Assembly (NCBI GenBank): GCA_017311315.1
Contig: CM029632.1
Coordinates: forward strand, 13,911,014-13,975,013
From: Dendrocalamus latiflorus
Lineage: Eukaryota > Streptophyta > Magnoliopsida > Poales > Poaceae
DNA length: 64,000 nucleotides
Reading direction: 5' to 3'
Below the pieces are notes generated by a model. The model was not told where the DNA came from and did no database searches. It saw nothing but the letters and a program-made list of their open reading frames with translations. Each line of letters starts with the position of its first letter. Position 1 is the first letter of the stretch. The translations under genes were made by a program, and so were the position numbers. Positions 46,591 to 57,557 of this stretch are shown piece by piece.

Positions 46591-49500
46591 ATGTCGGAGA
46601 AGAGACCGGCAACGCTGAGCAGGCCATGTGTTCTGATCATAGGTAATGCGAGTTCTAACATGTGTCAGATTCTTCAGGATGAGTTTGTTCATGAACTGAT
46701 GTTGTGTTGCAGTGGTGGCGAGCGTGGAGAGGTTCGCGTACAAGGGCGTGGCGTCCAACCTGGTGACGTACCTCACCGACGTCGTGAAGATGAGCACGTC
46801 GTCGGCTGCCAAGAGCGTCAGCACATGGAGCGGAGTCACCTCCATGCTGCCGTTGGTCAGTGCCGTTCTGGCGGACTCCTACTGGGATCGTTACTCCATG
46901 ATCACTGCTTCCTCCTCGCTCTATGTTGTCGTAAGTTGCTTGTTTCCTCTTCTTTGATGGTGACGAACTTGCTGATTGGTCATGTTCTCCTGTTGTTTCC
47001 AGTCTGTTTTCAACTTGTTTTATCAGCCACAATTTCCAGAAAGTCTGGAATCTGACTTAAAAAAATCAGCACGTCGATTTCTGTACTTTGTAGTTACAGT
47101 CACAAGAAACATACTTTCTCAAGAGATGAGACAAGTGCAGCTAGATACCTTGCGATATTTAATTATTGTAATAAGAAAATTGCGAATGCCTCTATACTTT
47201 CTTTTCTAATAAAAATAACACTAATCTCAAAATACATAAAGAGATAAATAACATACATCCATCATTTATCGTGCTTTAAACATTATACAATCACTATTGA
47301 GAAAAGCATTAATACCAATTTTCAAAAATAAAGGAAACATTCAAAGTTATACTAATTATAGAGGAATTAAGCTCATGAGCCACACAATGAAGCTTTGGAA
47401 GCGAGTGATTAAGCACCATTTAAGACGAGTGACTAGCGTGACAACAAACCATTTTGGTTTTATACCCGGAAGGTCGACCACGGAGACGATTTTCTTGACA
47501 CGACAGTTGATGGAGAGGTATAAGAGCAAAGGAAAGATCTTCATATGGTGTTTATCGACTTGAAGAAAGTCTATGACAAAGTGCTAAGAAAGATCATGTG
47601 GTATGTGCTCCAAAGAGAAAAAAAAAGTTCTAACAAAGTATATTATCGTAATCAAGGATATGTATGAAGTTATTATGACTAACGTTAGAACATATAGTGA
47701 TGATACTAATAACTTCCCTATTAAGATAGAACTACAACAAGGATCAGTATTGAGCCTATACATTTTTGTCCTAGTAATAGACGAGGTCACATGAGACATA
47801 CAAGGAGATATCACTTGGTGTATACTTTTCGCTGATAATGTAGGTTAGTTGATGAGAGTAGGATAGTTATCGATAGAAATCTACAATTATGGAGAAAAAC
47901 CTTAGAATCGACTAGCTTTATACTTAGTAAAACTAAAAGCGAGTATGTGAGGTGTGATTTCAGTGGTGTCGAAGTAAATGATGAAGATATTAGTCTGGGC
48001 AGACAAATAGTGCCTAGGAATGATATTTTTCGATATATGGGATCGATATTATAATGGAATAACGAGATTGATGAAGGCGTGAGCTATAGGATAAGAGCGG
48101 ACGAACAATTCAGTAGTAACAACATAACATCCTCAACGAAGAAGCAGGCATTTTTTAACTTAAAAATAGCCTGCATATTTCAAGAAAGCAACTTAGCAGT
48201 GCATCATAACAGTAAGATTCTTGTGAAGAAAGTGAGTTAATTTTCCCCCCACTGATACTACTGCTTATCAGGGGCTGATAGTACTAACCTTATGGGCACT
48301 GTTGCACACATGGATGCCATGCTCGTCGCTGTTCTTCCCGCTCTACTTGATCTCAGTTGGACAAGGTGGATACAACCCTTCACTGCAAGCCTTCGGAGCA
48401 GACCAACTAGACATCGGAGACGACGCAGAGTCCGGCTCAGAGGAGGAGAAGAGCAAGGTGAAGAGCCTGTTCTTCCAGTGGTGGTACTTCGGCATATGCA
48501 GCGGTAGCCTCCTGGGGAACTCCATCATGTCCTACATCCAAGATACCGTCGGCTGGGAGCTCGGCTTCGCCATTCCCTGCGCTGTCATGACACTATCTGT
48601 TGCAGCGTTCTTCTGTTGCACTCCTGTCTACAAGCAGAAGCAGCCGAGAAGTGTCGATAGGCCTTCTCCTGATAGCATCTTCAGAGTTCTGAGGTCGCTT
48701 CTCGCTAATGTCACAGCCAGAAAGATAAGCCTGCCATCAGGGGACGACGATGACGATAATGTTTCGGAGCTAGAGTAAGATTTTGCATTACCCAGTTCAA
48801 TTCTAGGAAATTTCCTTGTAACATTACCAATGTAAAATCTGAATTTTGAAATGCAGGTTACAGGAGAAGCCCCTTAAAGCTGGGCTGACTGATCAGAAAT
48901 TGCCCCTGAACGAGGCCAAACCTAGTGTGGCCAAGATAATAATAAGGCTTCTACCAATCTGGACGATGCTGCTCATGTTCGCGGTCATCTTCCAGCAGCC
49001 GATGACGTTCTTCACCAAGCAAGGCATGCTGATGGACCACAAGGTCGGCAGCGCCTTCGTGATCCCTCCGGCGATGCTCCAGAGCGCGATCACTGTCTCA
49101 ATCATACTGCTCATGCCCATGTACGACAGGATGATCATCCCTCTGATCAACATGATCACCCGGGACAGCAAGGGGATCACGGTGCTCCAGAGGATCGGCG
49201 TGGGCATGATCCTATCCATCGTCGCCATGGTCATCGCGGCGCTCGTTGAATCGCGGCGGCTCCATGTGGCCCAGCTGAGCATATTCTGGCTTCTCCCACA
49301 GTACATCCTGCTGGGTGTTTCGGACGTGTTCACCGTGGTGGGGATGCAGGAGTTCTTCTACACGCAGGTGCCCAGCACGATGAGAACCATCGGCATCGCG
49401 CTCTACCTCAGCGTCTTCGGCTTCGGGAGCTTCCTCGGCGCGTTTCTGATCACGGCTCTCGAGATGGTCACGTCGAGGGCGGGCGAGGGCCACGGCTGGT

Positions 49501-49631
49501 TCTCCGACGATCCTCGGGAGGCGCACCTGGATAACTACTACTGGTTCTTGGCCCTCTCGAGCTCCATCAGCTTTGCGATCTTCGCACACCTGTGCAAGTA
49601 CTACAATAGCGTGGATGCATCAGGGAGATAG
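46591..49631 (+). CDS. NRT1/PTR family (NPF) transporter, 515 residues
   Basis: Exons 46,591-46,642; 46,713-46,930; 48,272-48,774; 48,857-49,631. Junctions are GT-AG and phases fit, giving 515 residues without stops. The protein opens MSEKRPATLSRPCVLII, followed by SVERFAYKGVASNLVTYLTD. Family signatures follow: GQGGYNPSLQAFGADQLD, FFQWWYFGICSGSLLGNS, an acidic loop (GDDDDDNVSELE), and AVIFQQPMTFFTKQG. The last third has several hydrophobic helices (LVESRRLHVAQLSIFWLLPQ). NPF proteins are plasma- or vacuolar-membrane proton-coupled carriers of nitrate, peptides or hormones; NPF5-type is my best guess. The ExxER motif has Ala in place of the first Glu. Intron 2 (1,341 bp) holds a LINE fragment. 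Confidence 0.9.
47280..48110 (+). mobile_element. RTE-type LINE reverse transcriptase fragment in NPF intron 2
   Basis: Reads ALIPIFKNKGNIQSYTNYRG, IKLMSHTMKLWKRVIKHHLR, then NHFGFIPGRSTTETIFLTRQ, and further broken pieces (IKIELQQGSVLSLYIFVLVI, DEVT). This order matches RTE-clade plant LINE reverse transcriptase. Several stops and frameshifts are present; the 5' endonuclease and the 3' tail are missing. It is in the same orientation as the host gene. Confidence 0.8.
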
Positions 49632-50136
49632 GATTTACTAGTGTGAAAATAGAATTATTTCTGGCATTCTTGCTGTTACTTGTGTGCAAAAATTACACAC
49701 TAGGTGAAATCATTTTCACTGCTCTGTTAAACTCTTGTGCACTAGGCTTTGTCTCGTTTCTTGTTTCAAAGAAGAAAAGAAAAGGAAAAGGCTTTGTCTC
49801 GTTAGTATATATGCTCGTGAAAAGAAAACTGGTTGCAGAATGTAAAGTTGCATGTGAATCACGATCTCGTACATTGAACCTCTTTGTTGAAGAACTTTTT
49901 TTTATGAAGAAGAAAAACGGTTACTGAATGCACACGTCGCATGTGCATCATGTTGTCCAAGACAAATAGAACTCTGAAAGACCGGAACGACAAATTGCGA
50001 AATATTATCTGAACATATTAATCGCCTAATTCCTTGAGCCGGAGGCTGAAGCTGAAAAGACCATTTCTTCGCACCCGCGACTAGTCGATTACCATCTGAA
50101 TCCATCATACCGCCGTAGATAGAGCTAATGTGCCCT
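49632..50136. other. 3' flank of the NPF gene
   Basis: Probable 3' UTR and downstream spacer. No gene seen. Confidence 0.4.
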
Positions 50137-50391
50137 CAGTGGCGGACCCAGAGAATTTGACGAGTCTGGGCGAAAAACAGAGTCTAAATAACAAACGCTC
50201 AGAAATATAGATTATAATACAAGCAAAATATGACAACCACATTAGATTGCTCCGATTCCAACTGCATCCATCAGGGCAAACATGCAAATATGGAGTATCA
50301 GAACATCCAAATATGCCATGCATTCCATCAGGACATCATAATACGAGCCCGGGCAGGGGCCCAGGGTCGCCGGGCCCTGGGTCCGCCAGTG
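50137..50391. mobile_element. hAT-type MITE, 255 bp, CAGTGGCGG ends
   Basis: Ends CAGTGGCGGACCCAG and CTGGGTCCGCCAGTG are inverted with one mismatch. Flanks carry an 8-bp direct repeat TGTGCCCT (50,129-50,136 and 50,392-50,399). The next two flanking bases (CA) also match, so a 10-bp duplication is possible. No coding capacity. Confidence 0.85.
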
Positions 50392-52657
50392 TGTGCCCTC
50401 AGGACTCGGAACAGCAAAGTTAATCAATCAAACAGACGGTAGTAAAAAATAATTTGCGAAGACAGCCTTTTTTAAAACTGCTTATCTGCATATTAATATT
50501 TAATTTATTTACACAAACACTTGTATTAGGGTTATAAACCGTCAGCTGCAGCAAAAAAAGAGGATCTGCCTGCCTCATTATGTGTTGCTGTTTTTTAAGA
50601 ACGGGCCTAATTGAATTGATTTCTTCCTTCATAGCAGACTTCCTTACATGCTAGCACTCCACTCTACAATTTCAGGCGTGGAAAGAAGAATTGCTGCTAC
50701 TCTGCTCTGTTCTGGAGCCGGTAGCCGCCTTTACTTTCTTGTATGCTGTTTGAGTGTTTGGTTTTGGCTCCCGGCCGACGGCCCCAACGGCCGGTGGTCG
50801 GTGGTCGCCGACCAAAAACCAACGCGTCGAACGCTCACCTGTAGCCGAATGAAGTAGTAGCAGGCCGGCATCGCTCGCACGCACGCACATGGCGAACCTC
50901 GCATCCTCACGCGTTGTCCTTGTACGTATACTAGTTGAATGCGTAACGAGCCATGTGTCGGGTGAATTGGAGCCGCGACACTGCAGACGAACTAGCTTTT
51001 GGCGAAAACGAGTTGCAACGGAGCGGTTCTTGCCGGGGGTTGCTAGATTATGGGACCTGTTCTTTTTTTTGTCTTTTTTTTGGGCTTTTGGAACAGTTTC
51101 TTAAAAATCGCTTATTTAAATGGATCCCTGAGTCTAAAATCGTATACATTGTGTATGTTGATGTCTCTATCGTCTACCGTCGTCTTAAAAAACACAACAA
51201 AAAATTATCATTCACAGCTAAAAATTATCAGTTACAATTAAAAAATAGAGCTATATGATTTCCTCTTTGCTCGGCTTGCGCCCATCGCGCTGAGCACATC
51301 ACGGATTCACGGCAGCATATGCGTCGGGAATTGCTGCTTGTTTTGGTCGGGGCCGGCTGGCTGGCTTGTCGCAGGCCGCTCCGTGTTATTATAACATGGA
51401 TGCTGCGCGGTGCATGGCTGGATCAGCCTATCATTTCCTGGAATTGAACGTCGTTGAAATCGGAGAGGGCTTGCATACACGGATACACCGGTTGGCAGGC
51501 CGGCCCATCCTGGCCGACTTGCACCTGTTAGGGATTCACGGAAGCCGCCTACTCGCCTCATTTGGATTCTGTGAACGGAGAAATTCTTAGATGTATATTT
51601 TATTTCTAATAATTATTTAAGTTTGGCATTGTTGAATTAGAGATCCAACAGTCCTTTTTTGGAGAGGGAGATTTTTTTGGAGGGGAAGAATTCGTGGCCG
51701 TTAGATCTCTCATCCAACGTTCACAAATCTGAATAATAATTAGAAAGAAAACATCTAGGTAATATTTATCAACACCCAAATTCTTTCACAATTACTCTCC
51801 CGTTGCACAGTGTTTGCAGTCTCTTTCAAAATATTTATTTACTAAGAGAAACAAAATAGCGTTGCGCATGAATTAGCACAACTAGCTAAGCGTACAAGAC
51901 ACTGCTGTTTGGCTCGTTGATTTTCCTCGTATCGTGGACCTCGTTTATCCTGTTTAATCAATAAAGCTCTTTTTTCTCTGAAAAATGTATAATATCCTGG
52001 CCCCACCACTGCAGGTGGCAGAAGATGCAGTCTCACTGGAGACAAGTCGCACGAGAAAAACAGACTGTAAACGGACGTCGTTCACGTGGACTTATTCCTC
52101 TCACCTCCGATGTCACCAACCTCCCGAACGCGTACGAGTTCGACAAAACTGATGCCACATGCACTGTTACTGCATACAGTTGGATTCTATATACGTGTGT
52201 TATTTATATGTAATAATTATTATGGTTTCTGTGAATTTTTTTTAAAGAGTACATAAGTTTTAAACCTTTCCACCTACCTTTAATGGACCATATCCTCTCT
52301 CTCAATTTATATAAATATGTCACCTTATTTAATTTCACCCTCAATCTTACCCCATTTAAGCCGCCACCGCCACCCTACTAATTGCCTCCCTTGTTGCCCT
52401 GCTGGCGTCACCTTTGATGCCGGTGAGCCCTCATGCCACAGCGTCCCCTCTGCGACCGCAACCCCTAACCCCACCAACTTGCCGTCCCCCTCTACCATGT
52501 CGTTGTCGTCCTTGGCATTGCCGTGGCCCACCAGCGAGCCCTACCCCACCACCACTTCCGCCTTCTTATGCGGCTGTCGACGTTGCCTGTCACCTCTTTC
52601 GCCGCCGCGCTTCCCCGTCCAACCTAACTCGACTCCTCGCGTGAGCCTCGTTCCACC
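50392..52657. other. Spacer, no gene recognised
   Basis: Contains AT-rich MITE-like DNA (50,440-50,580; 51,050-51,255) and a pyrimidine-rich stretch at 52,320-52,640 that is open but has no recognised domain. Confidence 0.35.
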
Positions 52658-52867
52658 CAGGGGCGGACCCAAAGAGGGGGGAGTGAGGGCCCAGGCCACC
52701 ACTCAATTCGCAGGAAATCAGGTATATAGCCCAAGATTTAATGCTAGTGCCCCCACTCAGCTCAACTAAAAGGCCCTCACTCATGCTAAAATTATGAATG
52801 AGAACAATTCAGCATACTATGTGTATTGTTGTGCTCCCTCTCAGATTTTGTCCTAGGTCCGCCCCTG
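52658..52867. mobile_element. hAT-type MITE, 210 bp, CAGGGGCGG ends
   Basis: Ends CAGGGGCGGACC and GGTCCGCCCCTG are perfect inverted repeats flanked by an 8-bp duplication GTTCCACC (52,650-52,657 and 52,868-52,875). No coding capacity. Confidence 0.9.
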
Positions 52868-53320
52868 GTTCCACCTACCGCCCACCGCCTCCTCCAACCT
52901 ACGGCGCCAGTGGCGCCACCGTCGCCTCGCCACGCCGTCGCTACGGCCAGTCCGCCGCACCCCAGCCTCCCTTTGTACTTAGGGCTCCGATGGACTCAAA
53001 CTCTAACCCAAGTGAACTCCAAAGCTAACTCACTAGAGTTCGTTGTTGGAGTTCCACCGTTGGTCTCTAGTTGCCAAAGATGTCATTGGAGACGCGAATC
53101 TCGAGGCAAACGGATGGCTGAAAAATTCAAATACTCCCAAAATGAAGAAATACTCTCCCAAAGTGAAGAAAATACTCGAGTACATTTTAGCAATCCCCAA
53201 CAATTATACATGTATCTACACAAGAATTAACCCCAAACAAACGAATAACTCTACCAACCAAAACAGCACAATGTAAAAGTACCCCCAAAAAATGGTCATC
53301 TGAAAAGCTACTACTACGAA
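52868..53320. other. 3' flank of the matrixin gene
   Basis: Proline/alanine-coding GC-rich sequence to about 53,030 continues the stretch interrupted by the MITE. The rest is AT-rich 3' flank of the minus-strand matrixin. No gene seen. Confidence 0.4.
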
Positions 53321-54424
53321 CTACAACGCTAGTGCAAGCGCGACGGCCGCAGCTACGGTGCCAACCAAACCGCTCCACGGCCGGGAGCGTGCGCCCGCGC
53401 CGCTGTCCATCTCCCGGCTGCTCGTCGCCGGCGGCGCGACGCCCTTGTAGTTGGGGTTGCCCCCGTAGAGGCTCTGGATCCCGACGACGTCGTCGGAGAC
53501 CAGGTCCACCTTCCTCGTGCGCGACGTGATGGTCGGGTACATGATGGCCCCCTGCACCGACGAGTGGCCGAGCCCCAGCAGGTGCCCGATCTCGTGCACC
53601 GCCACCGACTCCAGATCCACGGCCACGTCCGACGACGCCCGCGTCACGTCGCCGCCGGCCACCCACGCCTCCGCGGCGTCCAGGTGGAACCGCCCGTCCG
53701 TCGGCGAGAACGCGTGGGCCAGCGTGCCCAGCGGCCCGTCGAACGCCTCGCCGTCGCCGTGGTCGCCGCCGTAGAACCCGATCGTGATGTCGGCGTCGGA
53801 CGCCGACGCGGTCTCCGTGAAGTTGAGCGTCGTCGCCACAGACCACCGGGCGAACGCGCTCGCGAACACCTTGCTCAGCGTCGCCCGGTCGATGGTCGTC
53901 GCGGAGGTCGCGGTGATCGCGTACTTGAGGCTCTTCTTGGACCGCGGCCACGTCGGGGAGCCGGGGAAGTAGGAGTAGAGGTTCCTGCCGCGGACAACGG
54001 CGGACGAATTCCCCATGGTGGACGTGCCGTTGACGACGTCGGCGACGCCGCACCGGGGGGCCATCATCTGGGTGACCGTGGACGTGTCCAGCTCGCCGGT
54101 GACGTTGAGGCCAAAGTTGCGCTGGTAGGTCTTGATGGCTTCCTCCAGGTCGGCGTCGAATGCGTCGGTGAACCGAGACGACGACGACGGCTCGGGGAGG
54201 TAGCCGAAGTGGCTGAGGTAGTCCTTGAGCTTGGCGAGGCCTCGCCTCTCGTCACCGAAGTGGCAGCCGGAGAGGTTCTGGAACGCCGACCATGGGTTGG
54301 GGAACGGAGACTTGATGGCCGGGAAACCGGACGGCAACGCGGACACCGATGAAATCGGCGAGGCGACGAGCACCGTCGCCGCGACGGCGAGTAGAACGAG
54401 GAGAGGAGAGGTGCTGGTGCCCAT
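53321..54424 (-). CDS. Plant matrix metalloproteinase (matrixin), 367 residues, intronless
   Basis: A single frame starts MGTSTSPLLVLLAVAATVLV, a clear signal peptide. A peptidoglycan-binding-like propeptide domain follows (about 50-120: LAKLKDYLSHFGYLPE, AIKTYQRNFGLNVTGELD). The cysteine switch PRCGVAD is at 123-129. The catalytic domain holds zinc site HEIGHLLGLGH at 277-287 with Met-turn M295 (IMYP). The C-terminus is hydrophobic (GTVAAAVALALAL), fitting a GPI anchor. Plant matrixins are secreted zinc endopeptidases of the apoplast or plasma membrane face, linked to growth, senescence and defence. Length and lack of introns are normal for the family. All key residues are present and no breaks are seen. 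Confidence 0.95.
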   Translation of the reverse strand: MGTSTSPLLVLLAVAATVLVASPISSVSALPSGFPAIKSPFPNPWSAFQNLSGCHFGDERRGLAKLKDYLSHFGYLPEPSSSSRFTDAFDADLEEAIKTYQRNFGLNVTGELDTSTVTQMMAPRCGVADVVNGTSTMGNSSAVVRGRNLYSYFPGSPTWPRSKKSLKYAITATSATTIDRATLSKVFASAFARWSVATTLNFTETASASDADITIGFYGGDHGDGEAFDGPLGTLAHAFSPTDGRFHLDAAEAWVAGGDVTRASSDVAVDLESVAVHEIGHLLGLGHSSVQGAIMYPTITSRTRKVDLVSDDVVGIQSLYGGNPNYKGVAPPATSSREMDSGAGARSRPWSGLVGTVAAAVALALAL

Positions 54425-54539
54425 TGCAGGTTTCGGCAGGATGAGAAGAGAAGTCGTGAGAAGAATAGATGAAGCAAGCTAGGAATAACAATCAGCTCAT
54501 GTTTTAAAGCTGGACGAGTCCAACGAAGACTACTTGGTC

Positions 54540-54591
54540 AGCCGGCTCTGCGCGGCTTGGTCAACCGGCACGCAGCCGCGCAGAGCCGGCT
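54540..54591. promoter_or_regulatory. Perfect 17-bp inverted repeat upstream of the matrixin
   Basis: AGCCGGCTCTGCGCGGC (54,540-54,556) is followed after 18 bases by GCCGCGCAGAGCCGGCT (54,575-54,591). It lies about 115 bp upstream of the matrixin ATG, so it is in the promoter or 5' UTR. The stem would be very GC-rich. A function is not known. Confidence 0.75.
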
Positions 54592-55384
54592 AAGACGCTT
54601 GGATCCGTTCCTCCTAGTATGAACGTATATAAGTTATGATTTTTTTAGGGTATCTTAGCGATGGGCATCATGTGACTCGTTCCTGGAGAGGTAGAAGGGA
54701 AGAAACTTCTTCCTACTTGGTTTAGACTAGTTTAATGTTGGTTTTGGCAAGTAGGTACACACACCAAAAAAAGGATAGTTAAGAAAGCAATGATAATGGC
54801 CATGTTATGTGTTCAAGCCAGCTTTTAATAGTGTTGATTTACATGCAAGAAAGATAATTTCTTTCAACTGTGCTCTAACCAACATGAAAAAAATGAAGAG
54901 TCGTTGAAGTATGGACAAGAAGAACGAGTTTCACAATAACAACTTGGAGCCATAGTAGTTGAAGTCTTGAAGACTACAGCTCCATGCCTTTGTCCCATTA
55001 TCAATAGTACATCTCCTAAATGTCTCATTTGATATATTTTCAAGGCAATCAACATTTCTCTATTGTCCACAAGAAACAGTGTCATGAAAGGCACAGAGAC
55101 CGATACAAATGGATAACTGGTAGTTCATGCTATTGCGCTATTGGAACATTTCTAATTCTCACAGTTACAGGATAATCGTAAGCCCGTCTGATGCATTCAG
55201 TTGAGCTCAAATGCTCAATACAGAATTTTACTAGAAGATAATTTTCTTCGAGCTGACAATTATTCTGCCATGCTATAAGAAATAACTTCTTCGGTACTTC
55301 CAGTAGATGACCTTTGAACTAGACCAACTGCAGGTTCCAGCTTTTAATCATTATTTTTATGTCTACAACAATTACATTGTTTCT
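54592..55384. other. Spacer between matrixin and rsmG pseudogene
   Basis: AT-rich. No gene recognised on either strand. Confidence 0.4.
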
Positions 55385-57356
55385 CATAATGGCATCTTCA
55401 AAGGGGTACCTGGATGCAACCAACCATATGTTTTATCTTCAAACAATTATAAAATTGTTAAAATGAGATGCTTTTTGTCATGGCACATTAGGATTACCTG
55501 GATGGTGCGGGTACTTTTTTTTTTTGGAGTAGCACGCTACCATGAGGTCCCATTGATTCAACTGAGAACAACGAGAGGCTTAACATGTTACAAGGAGTTA
55601 TACGTTTAATACAACCTGGAAGGTTGGAAGAAATTGCAGCAAAATCATGAGAATTAGCAAAGGAATCGGGTCGACAATTGTGTCTACCCTCAGTCAACAA
55701 TTCAACATGGATGTCACGTTCCACAGTTTACTTCAGGAATGGTAAAAGAACTAAAAAATGCACAATAGCAGCACCACCACATTATGTTGAGAATATATTA
55801 ATATGCTATGATTCAGGAAAACCATAGTAGGGTAAAGCCCGCATTTAGTCAAAAAGGGGGGGAAATCAAAAATCAATATAGGAGCTACTAGCCCAATAAT
55901 ACCATGTTGACTGAGTCACAGAAAATTATATGCAGCATACAAAGTAGTATTCAGTAAAATACCTTTTACAAGCTTACAAGCTGGAGAGGGACATCGTACC
56001 ATTACGCAATTCAAGCATGGAAGCACCCAATATCCTTACTGCGCTTTTAGCACTTTCTATTTCTTCCTGTTCCAACAAAGTATATAAAATTAAAGCATTC
56101 TGGTAAAAAAAGGTGTGAAATTAAATCAACATATATTGTAAAAAGGTTGCAACACAAGGATCATATCCCTTTTGCAGCTATGTTGGTTTTCTTGGAATGC
56201 ACTGTAGATGAATTTGCCTCAACGAGGCTTCAGGATTGCATCCCTAGCATATATATAGAGTTACAAGAGATGTAGTTGATTACAACATACCTATCTAGTA
56301 TCTACATGTACAATAGTATCAGATAGTAAAATAGGCCAAGAACCCAAGACTTACATGAGGATCATGCCCTTTTGCAGCTACGAATAAACCACCAACACAA
56401 ACCAATGGGTGGCAGTACTCAGCTACAAAAGAGAAGACTAGATTTAATTGCTATAACACGTTTCACAACAGAAATCCAATTATCACGTACCCAAAACTTT
56501 CAGTTCTCCAACAGCTCTTGCAACTGGTACATCAAATGCTTATCTGAAATCAAGAATTTGGCCAACGTTCTGTCCTATAAGGCAATGTAAGTAAAATGGG
56601 TAAACATTAACAGTGCAGCCATGGCACTAGTTCGCAAATGCATAGGTTGGCTCATGGTAACGGTTAGATATGTATTTGGGAATGAATCTTTTCCACCACG
56701 AAGCACATAAAAATGTGTTCCGTCCAGGAACTTCCATGTCGTCAATACTTTGGAAAATCAGCGTGTGCCAAACTCAAAATTAAACTCTAGTTGAGATACA
56801 AAAGCAGATTGTTTCCTTATTCCAATCAAATGCACAGTTCAGCCTACTCGGTCATAATTATTTGCATAAGGTTAGCCCAAAGCCAACTTACCTCAGCTCA
56901 GTCACACACCACATCCACATTTGACAATCCCATGGCCTCAACGGCATGCACCAAGAACGTGCCCCGCTTTCGCATAGACTCCAATAGAGTAAATTTCCAG
57001 CCTGAAACCAACAAAACAAATTCACATCGCAACAAAAAAAAACAACAAAAAACGCTGCTTTTCTCAGTCTTATCACCAATTAACTGGAAACGGGGGTTGA
57101 TTACTTGGCCGCGCAACGGCAAGGATCAGACCGGGGAGCCCGACCCCGGAACCGACGTCGATAAGGCTGATCCCATCCATGTCGCCGCCGCCGGAGGTGG
57201 AATGCGCGCTCGAGCGGGGGCAGCGAGGCGAGGGAGTCGGCCACGTGGCGCGTCATGACCTCGGCCTCGTCGGTGACGGCGGTAAGGTTCATCCTCTGAA
57301 TAGCGAAATGAACATAGGACGGCCAGTGGCCGTGTAAGTTATTGGGGTTTAGGGTG

Positions 57357-57544
57357 GAGAAAATTGATCATTTGCCACTTTGAAGAGTGGGCTTCGCAAA
57401 ATTGCCACTTTCAAAATTGACTTTGCAAAAATGCCATGCAGTACATTTACCTCTTGATTACCATGCCATTTGAGCTATTTAACTCATTTAATATTCTTTT
57501 TTCTAATTTCAGGGGCTGGAAAAGACATTTTTACCCTTGCTAAG
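57357..57544. repeat. Left terminal inverted repeat of the Pack-MULE
   Basis: About 188 bp, matching the complement of 59,409-59,594 with about 20 differences and short indels in a T-run. Confidence 0.92.
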
Positions 57545-57557
57545 TTTTGCAAAGTTG

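Noticed and set aside
53564..54352. 262-residue plus-strand frame opposite the matrixin
   Set aside because: Antisense shadow of a strongly GC3-biased gene.
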